Assembly: GCA_910579725.1 (NCBI GenBank)
Contig: CAJTUD010000029.1
Coordinates: 1-34,751 of the forward strand
Direction of reading: 5' to 3'
DNA from: an uncultured Oscillospiraceae bacterium
Lineage (GTDB): Bacteria; Bacillota; Clostridia; Oscillospirales; Oscillospiraceae
DNA: 34,751 nt
The position numbers and the translations under genes were made by a program. Below the pieces are notes generated by a model. It did not search any database. It was not told the DNA's origin and worked only from the letters and a program-made list of their open reading frames with translations. Shown here one piece after another: positions 29,714 to 34,751 of the stretch (the stretch's first letter is position 1; the number at the start of each line of letters is the position of its first letter).

Positions 29714-31594
29714 TCAGGACCACAGGCTGCACAATAGATCCGTATACCCCGAGGGATCGTCAATAGGCAGCCCAGCAATCAGCTTAGCCTGATTCATCAG
29801 CACCTGGGCAAACTTTTTTGCCTTCTCCGGATCACTGACCCGGGCGGTTTCCAGGGCAGTAAAAGCAGGGTGATCCACATTCAGCTCCAGAATCCGCTTG
29901 GCTTTCATACCCATCTCAGGCTGGACAGCGTTGAAGTAGCGCTCCATCTCAAAGCTCATGCCTTCGCCGGAAGTGAGGCACACCGGATGCGTTTTCAGCT
30001 TCCGGGAGATGCGAACCTCGTCTACACCTTCGCCCAGCGCCTCCTTGATGAAGTCCAAGGCTTCCTGATAGTCTCCGGCATTCTTCTCCTCTGGCATGTC
30101 CTCCAACTCCAAATCGCCGTCCAGCGCAGAGCGGAAGGTTTTCTCCTTGTACTCCCGCAGTACCTCTGCCAGCAGCTGATCCACCTGATCGGTAAGGTAG
30201 AGAATTTCCATGTTTCGTTCCCGCAGCAGCTCGGTCTGAGGCAAAGTGTCCATGGCGGCAGTGTTCTCGCCGGTGGCATAATAGATATACTTTTGATTCT
30301 CAGGCATCCGGTCCACGTACTCGCTGAGCGTTACCAGCTTCTTTTCCGTGGAGGAGTAGAATAGCAGCAGATCCTGAAGCAGCTCCTTCTTGGCACCATA
30401 GTTGTTGATGCATCCCGCCTTCAGCTGCCGGCCGAAGTTTTTAAAGAACTTCTCATAGCCCTCCCGGTCATCCTTCAGCAACCGCTCCAGCTCACCCTTG
30501 ACCTTTTTCTCAATATTGTTGGCGATCATCCGCAGCTGCCGGTCGTGCTGCAAAAGCTCCCGAGAAATATTCAGACTCAGGTCTGGAGAATCTACCACGC
30601 CTTTGACAAAGCCAAAGTGGTCCCCGATCAGATCCTGGCACTTGTCCATAATCATCACGCCAGCGGAGTAAAGCTGCAGACCCCGCTCATAGTCGGCGCT
30701 ATAGTAGTCGTACGGCGGTCGGGAGGGAATATAGAGCAGCGCCTTATAGGAAATCTGGCCTTCGGCGGAAACCGTCACCACAGACTGCGGTGCTGTGTAG
30801 TCATTGAACTTCTCCTGATAGAATTTGTCATATTCCTCCTTGGAGACGTCACTTTTTTTCCGCTGCCACAAGGGGACCATGCTGTTGAGGGTTTCTTCCT
30901 CTCTGTAGTTTTCATACTCGGGCTTGTCCTCGGGAGAATCTTCCTTTTTCCGGGACTTTGTAACCTCCATGCGAATCGGCCAGCGGATGTAGTCGGAGTA
31001 CTTCTTGACCAGATCCCGCAGGGTATACTCCTGTAGAAATTCGCTGTACTTCTCCTCCTCGCCATCCTCCTTGATGTGCATGACAATATCGGTACCCACC
31101 GTCTCTTTTTCGCAAGGGGTTACGGTATATCCCTCGGCGCCGTCGCTTTCCCAGCGGTAGGCCTGCGCCTCTCCGTATTTTTTCGTGATTACGGTGATAT
31201 GATCCGCCACCATGAACGCAGAGTAGAACCCCACGCCGAACTGACCGATAATATCCACATCCTCGTTGCCCTTGCCCACCTCCTGGCGGAACTGATAGGT
31301 ACCGCTGGAGGCAATCACACCCAGATTGTTCTCCAGTTCGTCTGCATTCATACCAATGCCGTTATCGCTGACGGTAAGAAGCCGGTTCTCTGAATCGGCA
31401 TGGACAGTAATCCGGAAATCCTCACGCTTCAGACCAACATTTTCGTCCGTCAGGGACTTGTAGCAGAGCTTGTCAATGGCGTCGCTGGCATTCGAGATGA
31501 TTTCCCTTAAAAAAATCTCCTTATGGGTATAAATGGAATTGATCATCAGATCCAGCAGACGTTTGGACTCTGCTTTAAACTCTTTCTTGGCCAT
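29714..31594 (-). CDS. htpG: Molecular chaperone HtpG (bacterial Hsp90)
   Basis: 626 residues, normal length. The GHKL ATPase N-domain shows REIISNASDAIDKL, SDNGIGM, GTYQFRQE and GQFGVGFYSAFMV. The middle domain has NISRELLQ and the QYFNAVQ-like dimerisation region reads MERYFNAVQPEMGMKAKRILELN. It is an ATP-dependent chaperone acting in the cytosol. The frame extends to 31666, but the ATG at 31594 with GGGAGGAAAC upstream gives the usual MAKKEFKAESKRLLDLMINS start. A CIRCE operator lies about 110 bases upstream. Confidence 0.97.
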   Translation of the reverse strand: MAKKEFKAESKRLLDLMINSIYTHKEIFLREIISNASDAIDKLCYKSLTDENVGLKREDFRITVHADSENRLLTVSDNGIGMNADELENNLGVIASSGTYQFRQEVGKGNEDVDIIGQFGVGFYSAFMVADHITVITKKYGEAQAYRWESDGAEGYTVTPCEKETVGTDIVMHIKEDGEEEKYSEFLQEYTLRDLVKKYSDYIRWPIRMEVTKSRKKEDSPEDKPEYENYREEETLNSMVPLWQRKKSDVSKEEYDKFYQEKFNDYTAPQSVVTVSAEGQISYKALLYIPSRPPYDYYSADYERGLQLYSAGVMIMDKCQDLIGDHFGFVKGVVDSPDLSLNISRELLQHDRQLRMIANNIEKKVKGELERLLKDDREGYEKFFKNFGRQLKAGCINNYGAKKELLQDLLLFYSSTEKKLVTLSEYVDRMPENQKYIYYATGENTAAMDTLPQTELLRERNMEILYLTDQVDQLLAEVLREYKEKTFRSALDGDLELEDMPEEKNAGDYQEALDFIKEALGEGVDEVRISRKLKTHPVCLTSGEGMSFEMERYFNAVQPEMGMKAKRILELNVDHPAFTALETARVSDPEKAKKFAQVLMNQAKLIAGLPIDDPSGYTDLLCSLWS

Positions 31595-31620
31595 AGTTTT
31601 CTGTTTCCTCCCATAAAAGC

Positions 31621-31648
31621 GGAGCTGCGTGGGCAGCTCCATATTTTT
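31621..31648. other. Hairpin in the htpG leader / plus-strand terminator-like structure
   Basis: GGAGCTG (31621-31627) pairs with CAGCTCC (31634-31640), and ATATTTTTTT follows on the plus strand. For the minus-strand htpG mRNA it is a leader stem 27 bases before the ATG, which might modulate translation. Confidence 0.45.
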
Positions 31649-31670
31649 TTCAAGCCTATCATGCATGGTA

Positions 31671-31700
31671 ATTATGAACGCAATATGACTAAATTGTAAA
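31671..31700 (-). promoter_or_regulatory. Candidate htpG promoter next to CIRCE
   Basis: Minus strand TTTACA (31695-31700), 18-base spacer, CATAAT (31671-31676), with the CIRCE element two bases upstream of the -35 box. An alternative -10 (TACAAT) would place CIRCE over the promoter. Confidence 0.45.
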
Positions 31701-31702
31701 TA

Positions 31703-31729
31703 TTGGCACTCTGAAGCAAAGAGTGCTAA
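31703..31729 (-). promoter_or_regulatory. CIRCE operator (HrcA binding site)
   Basis: TTAGCACTC on the minus strand (31721-31729), a 9-base spacer, and GAGTGCCAA (31703-31711). It matches the consensus TTAGCACTC-N9-GAGTGCTAA at 17 of 18 arm positions. It should repress htpG through HrcA at normal temperature. Confidence 0.9.
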
Positions 31730-31740
31730 TGCCTGCCGGA

Positions 31741-31836
31741 GAAAATTTTACTCGGGGCACACGAGAGTATGCCTGTCTGCATGCCAGGACGCATATTGGG
31801 GGGAAAAGCTGCTGTATTACAGTTTTTCCCTTATTG
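31741..31836 (+). repeat. Diverged REP-like intergenic element upstream of htpG
   Basis: GAAAATTTTACTCGGGGCAC, then GAGAGTATGCC and GCATATTGGGG, resembles 17993-18083 (AAATTTTC..., GACAGTATGCC, GGGCATATTG) in order and spacing, though loosely. GGGAAAA / TTTTCCC can also pair at 31800-31830. It sits upstream of the CIRCE element and downstream of the YbhB gene terminator. Confidence 0.3.
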
Positions 31837-31878
31837 TGCCTCTATTTCCGAATTTTATAGAACTTTTTTGACAAACTT

Positions 31879-31912
31879 AAAACGGACCGGATAAACTTCC
31901 GGTCCGTTTTTT
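31879..31912. terminator. Intrinsic terminator after the YbhB-type gene
   Basis: AAAACGGACCGGA (31879-31891) pairs perfectly with 31898-31910, loop TAAACT. T-runs occur on both sides, TTTTTT on plus and TTTT on minus. Confidence 0.85.
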
Positions 31913-31919
31913 GTATCCG

Positions 31920-32387
31920 CTATTCAAATTCGCCGAGGATGCTCCCCTGCTGCAAAATGTGGCGCTCCGCTTTTTTCAGAAACGCTTTCTTTCTGGAGCG
32001 GGCACTCAAATCCAACTCACAATCCAACGCATACACGCTGAACCGGTAGACATGCGTCTTTCCCTCCGGCGGCTTGGGGCCTGCGTACTTGTGGCGGCCG
32101 TAAGCCACCCCCTGCCGAGCGTGGCGCAGAGAGGGAACGGTCTTCCCGGCGGGAATGCCGCTTTTGATCCGGTTGGACGCCGGAATGTTCCAGATGATCC
32201 AGTGCGTAAAATTCTCAATAGGATGCGTCAGATCTTCCAGCGTGATGGCCAGCGTCTTGGCTTTCGGCGACAGGTTCCAGATCAGGAATTCCGGTGATTT
32301 ATTCTGCCCCCGCTTCGTATTCTCAATGGGAATGATTCCGCCGTCATCAATCCCAACGCAGTCAAAGTCCAAAATGTAATCGTCCAT
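31920..32387 (-). CDS. YbhB/YbcL family PEBP (Raf kinase inhibitor-like) protein
   Basis: 155 residues. The phosphatidylethanolamine-binding-protein fold is marked by NKSPEFLIWNLSPKAKTLAI, LEDLTHPIENFTHWIIWNIPAS (a variant of the DPDAP...HW motif), YAGPKPPEGKTHVYRFSVYALD (GxHxY-type pocket) and a C-terminal HILQQGSILGEF. No signal peptide, so cytosolic. The biochemical role of bacterial members is not settled. GGGAGG precedes the ATG. It follows the PgsA-like gene after 8 bases, so the two form an operon. Confidence 0.9.
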   Translation of the reverse strand: MDDYILDFDCVGIDDGGIIPIENTKRGQNKSPEFLIWNLSPKAKTLAITLEDLTHPIENFTHWIIWNIPASNRIKSGIPAGKTVPSLRHARQGVAYGRHKYAGPKPPEGKTHVYRFSVYALDCELDLSARSRKKAFLKKAERHILQQGSILGEFE

Positions 32388-32395
32388 AATCCTCC

Positions 32396-32965
32396 CTACT
32401 GCCGTCCCGCCTCCCGAATCCTCCGCAGGTTCTGGGCAGCGTACAGCGTCAAACTCAGCAAAATGCTGGCCACGCCGGCCAGAACCAACGCGCCGGAAAC
32501 CGCCGGCGGGATGTCAAACCACACGATATGCGTAAAAATCACCGCGTACAGTACGCAGGCGGCAAACTTTCCATGCCAGGCGGCGCTGTATACCGCTCCT
32601 GTCCGCTGGATCACGATCAAACCCATGACCGCCATCACCGTTTCCTTCACCACCAGCACTCCCAGCAGCCACCATACCGCCCGAAACCGGGTCAGGAGGC
32701 AGACCAGTGCTGCCGTCTGGGTCAGTTTGTCCGCAATGGGATCAAGCACCTTGCCCAGATCACTGACCATCCGGAACCGCCGGGCGATCCATCCGTCCGC
32801 AACGTCCGTTGCCCCGGACAGCGCCAGCACCCATGCGGTCAGAGGATAATCCTGCCTCCCGCAGTAGAGCCACACAATCAGCGGCACCAGCAGCACCCGG
32901 AAGGCGCTGAGAAGATTGGGAATGGTAAAGAGTTGTCTGCCTCTCTCTCTGGGTCCGTCCGCCAT
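32396..32965 (-). CDS. CDP-alcohol phosphatidyltransferase (PgsA-like)
   Basis: 189 residues with about five transmembrane helices. The catalytic motif is DVADGWIARRFRMVSDLGKVLDPIAD at about 54-79, seen as DGWIARRF then GKVLDPIADK, containing the D-x2-D-G-x2-A-R...G-x3-D-x3-D residues. The start FTIPNLLSAFRVLLVPLIVW is typical of phosphatidylglycerophosphate synthases. It would transfer a phosphatidyl group from CDP-diacylglycerol to glycerol-3-phosphate or a similar alcohol in the membrane. CGGAGG lies 8 bases before the ATG. Cardiolipin-type or inositol-type members cannot be excluded. Confidence 0.9.
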   Translation of the reverse strand: MADGPRERGRQLFTIPNLLSAFRVLLVPLIVWLYCGRQDYPLTAWVLALSGATDVADGWIARRFRMVSDLGKVLDPIADKLTQTAALVCLLTRFRAVWWLLGVLVVKETVMAVMGLIVIQRTGAVYSAAWHGKFAACVLYAVIFTHIVWFDIPPAVSGALVLAGVASILLSLTLYAAQNLRRIREAGRQ

Positions 32966-33078
32966 GGGTTATTTCCTCCGTTTGCCATTTATCTCTGTTC
33001 CATACTATAGCGAAACCGGCGGGACCCGTCAAGCCCGGAGGATGAAGTTTAATGAAATACAAAGAAAATCACAAACGG

Positions 33079-33105
33079 GCCGCCGGGGCGGAAATCCCCG
33101 GCGGC
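33079..33105 (-). terminator. Terminator-like stem-loop after the NhaC-type gene
   Basis: GCCGCCGGGG (33079-33088) pairs perfectly with 33096-33105. On the minus strand it is followed by CCGTTTGTGATTTTC, a loose T-rich tail. Confidence 0.65.
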
Positions 33106-33130
33106 TCACGCTTATTTTGCGAAACCAGTT

Positions 33131-34751
33131 TTACCGTCCGCCGCTTTCGCCGGCCACTCCCCGAAGGACAAACAGCACGCCCACAATCAGCGCCACGCCT
33201 AAAGCCATACAGATCACCACATTCTGAACGAATCCGGCAACCAGGAAACATACAAAGCTTACCGCCGCCACCGTAATGGCATAGGGCAGCTGAGTAGACA
33301 CGTGGGTCACATGATCGCACTGGGCCCCGGCAGAGGCCATGATAGTGGTATCAGAAATGGGGGAGCAGTGATCGCCGCAGACCGCGCCAGCCAGACAGGC
33401 AGAGATACCGATGGTCAGCAGGGTGCTGCTGGGCTCAAAAACTGCCACTACAATGGGGATCAGAATGCCGAAAGTCCCCCAGCTGGTACCCGAGGCAAAG
33501 GCCAACAGGCAGGCCACAATGAAGATCACCGCTGGCAGCAGACTGTACAGGCTTTGGGAAGCGCCTTTCATCACGCTCTCCACAAACACGTCCGCACCCA
33601 GGGCGCTGGTCATACTCTTCAGGCTGACGGCCAGGGTCAGAATGGTGATGGGGGGAACCATGGCGATGAAGCCCTTGGGTACACAGGCCATGGCCTCCTT
33701 GAAGGTCAGCACCCGACGGGCCACCAGATAAATGACAATGAGGATCAGGCTCACCAATCCACCCCAAGGCAGTCCGATGAAAGCGTCCGTGTTGCCGAAA
33801 GCGCCAATGAAGCTACCAGCGCACTCCGTACCGCCCCAAGCGTCCACACCGAAAAAGCCGCCTACATAGATCATACCCACTGTACACAGGATGAAGAGGA
33901 TGATAACGGGAATAATCAGATCCACGACCTTGCCTTTGGGGCTGCCTTCGTCGCTCTGACTGTTCTTCAGCCCTCCCAACTCCCCTTTCTGCCGGGCATT
34001 GTACTCGCAGAGCTTCATGGGACCGTAGTCAAACTTCATCACAGCCAGAGCAATGATGAACACAAAGGTCAGCAACGAGTAGAAATTGTAGGGAATGGCC
34101 CGGATGAACAGCTCGATTCCGCTGACTCCTGTATCCAGATCGGCGGCCACACCGGAAACAGCGGCGGCCCAGGAGGACACGGGGGCAATCATACATACCG
34201 GCGCGGCGGTCGCGTCAATCAGGTAGGCCAGCTTGGGCCGGGAGATCTTGTGCCCGTCGGTGACGGGCCGCATGACAGAACCCACGGTGAGGCAGTTGAA
34301 ATAATCGTCAATAAAAATCAGAATACCCAACACGAAGGTGGCCAGCACAGCACCCACCCGGCTTCTGATATTCCGCTCCGCCCAGCGGCCGAATGCAGCG
34401 GAGCCGCCGGAGGCGTTGACCAGGGCCACAATAATGCCCAGCAGCACCAGGAACAGGAAAATGCCGGCGTTGCCCTCGATGGCGGAGATAAGACCGTCAT
34501 TGACAATGGTGTCCAGCGTTGCCACCGGAGCAAAGTTGCACTGGAACAGTGCGCCTACCAGGATGCCGATAAACAGCGAAGAGTACGCCTCCTTGGTAAT
34601 CAGCGCCAGAACGATGGCCACTACAGGAGGGACCAGAGCCCAGAAGGTGGCATACATATTGGACACGGCGGCTTCGCCGCCGGAGGCGAAGGCGGTGGCC
34701 GCCAGCGCCAGGCAGGTCACGGTCGCCATTACGGCGGTCAGCGCCCTGCGG
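33131..34751 (-). CDS. NhaC-family Na+/H+ antiporter or related transporter (5' end outside window)
   Basis: At least 532 residues with about twelve hydrophobic segments. IFIDDYFNCLTVGSVMRPVTD, KLAYLIDATAAPVCMIAPVSSWA and GTSWGTFGILIPI...CLAGAVCGDHCSPISDTTIMAS are typical of NhaC-type membrane antiporters. It would exchange Na+ (or an organic ion, as in MleN-type members) across the membrane. An ATG occurs at 34729, but the frame stays open to the window edge (RRALTAV), the ATG has no clear ribosome-binding site, and RRALTAVMATVTCLALAATAFA looks like part of a signal-anchor. The true start is therefore probably beyond 34751. Confidence 0.9.
   Translation of the reverse strand, partial: RRALTAVMATVTCLALAATAFASGGEAAVSNMYATFWALVPPVVAIVLALITKEAYSSLFIGILVGALFQCNFAPVATLDTIVNDGLISAIEGNAGIFLFLVLLGIIVALVNASGGSAAFGRWAERNIRSRVGAVLATFVLGILIFIDDYFNCLTVGSVMRPVTDGHKISRPKLAYLIDATAAPVCMIAPVSSWAAAVSGVAADLDTGVSGIELFIRAIPYNFYSLLTFVFIIALAVMKFDYGPMKLCEYNARQKGELGGLKNSQSDEGSPKGKVVDLIIPVIILFILCTVGMIYVGGFFGVDAWGGTECAGSFIGAFGNTDAFIGLPWGGLVSLILIVIYLVARRVLTFKEAMACVPKGFIAMVPPITILTLAVSLKSMTSALGADVFVESVMKGASQSLYSLLPAVIFIVACLLAFASGTSWGTFGILIPIVVAVFEPSSTLLTIGISACLAGAVCGDHCSPISDTTIMASAGAQCDHVTHVSTQLPYAITVAAVSFVCFLVAGFVQNVVICMALGVALIVGVLFVLRGVAGESGGR

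Noticed and set aside
28176..29792. 538-residue plus-strand frame over dapA and the riboswitch
   Set aside because: It is antisense to dapA for most of its length. Only its last part (29376-29606) looks coding and is listed separately as a remnant.
1..34751. CRISPR arrays, tRNA or rRNA genes, integrases and transposases
   Set aside because: No regularly spaced short repeats, no tRNA-like T-arm context, and no mobile-element protein were recognised on either strand.
34729..34751. ATG at 34729 as the start of the NhaC-type gene
   Set aside because: No ribosome-binding site precedes it and the frame continues open to the window edge with signal-anchor-like residues, so the gene was called partial.

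Overview
The window reads as chromosome of a strictly anaerobic, motile, GC-rich clostridium, most like the gut Oscillospiraceae (Flavonifractor / Oscillibacter / Lawsonibacter type). That placement is inference from gene content: a CO dehydrogenase with four-cluster ferredoxin, anaerobic sulfatase maturase, flagellin with a CsrA-like gene, a MurT/GatD-like pair, the acetylase lysine pathway and strong Shine-Dalgarno sites before nearly every gene. No phage, transposase, CRISPR array, rRNA or tRNA gene was recognised.

Layout. 1-2450 (minus): a 3'-truncated flagellin preceded by an extended CsrA-like protein. 2530-5125 (mostly plus): a small membrane protein of unknown function, a CmpB-like membrane protein (minus), and a NusG-domain-II / Gx-transporter pair. 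5127-8738 (minus): cooS-cooF-flavoprotein, a CO-oxidising module without acetyl-CoA synthase genes in view. 8859-11821 (minus): a DEAD-box helicase translationally coupled to an orphan oligopeptide-binding lipoprotein. 12197-19237 (plus): an operator-like palindrome, a tripartite tricarboxylate transporter (TctC, TctB, TctA), a sulfatase without a signal peptide, a GntR/LacI-type regulator and an anaerobic sulfatase-maturating radical SAM enzyme. 19300-19517: three stem-loops in the convergent gap. 19561-22326 (minus): alpha/beta hydrolase, MurT-like ligase and a GatD-like protein lacking the nucleophilic cysteine. 22341-25284: mnmG between two ~0.5 kb intergenic direct repeats. 25294-26151: metallophosphoesterase. 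26708-29292 (minus): lysine riboswitch and dapA-dapB-dapH. 29714-31729 (minus): htpG with a CIRCE operator. 31920-34751 (minus): a YbhB/PEBP protein, a PgsA-like phosphatidyltransferase and a 5'-truncated NhaC-type antiporter.

How the genes work together. The best candidate for an undescribed system is 12197-19237. It has its own importer, a predicted cytoplasmic sulfatase with an unusual C-x-P-C-R activation motif, the enzyme that would install its formylglycine, a regulator with a sugar-binding-protein-like sensor, and a 31-bp palindrome upstream. The simplest reading is uptake of a small anionic sulfate ester followed by intracellular desulfation. The substrate cannot be read from the sequence. 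Two other points stand out: the repeat pair around mnmG, which looks non-coding and structured, and the MurT/GatD-like pair whose amidotransferase active site is missing. Lysine synthesis (riboswitch) and HtpG (CIRCE) have classical, readable control elements.
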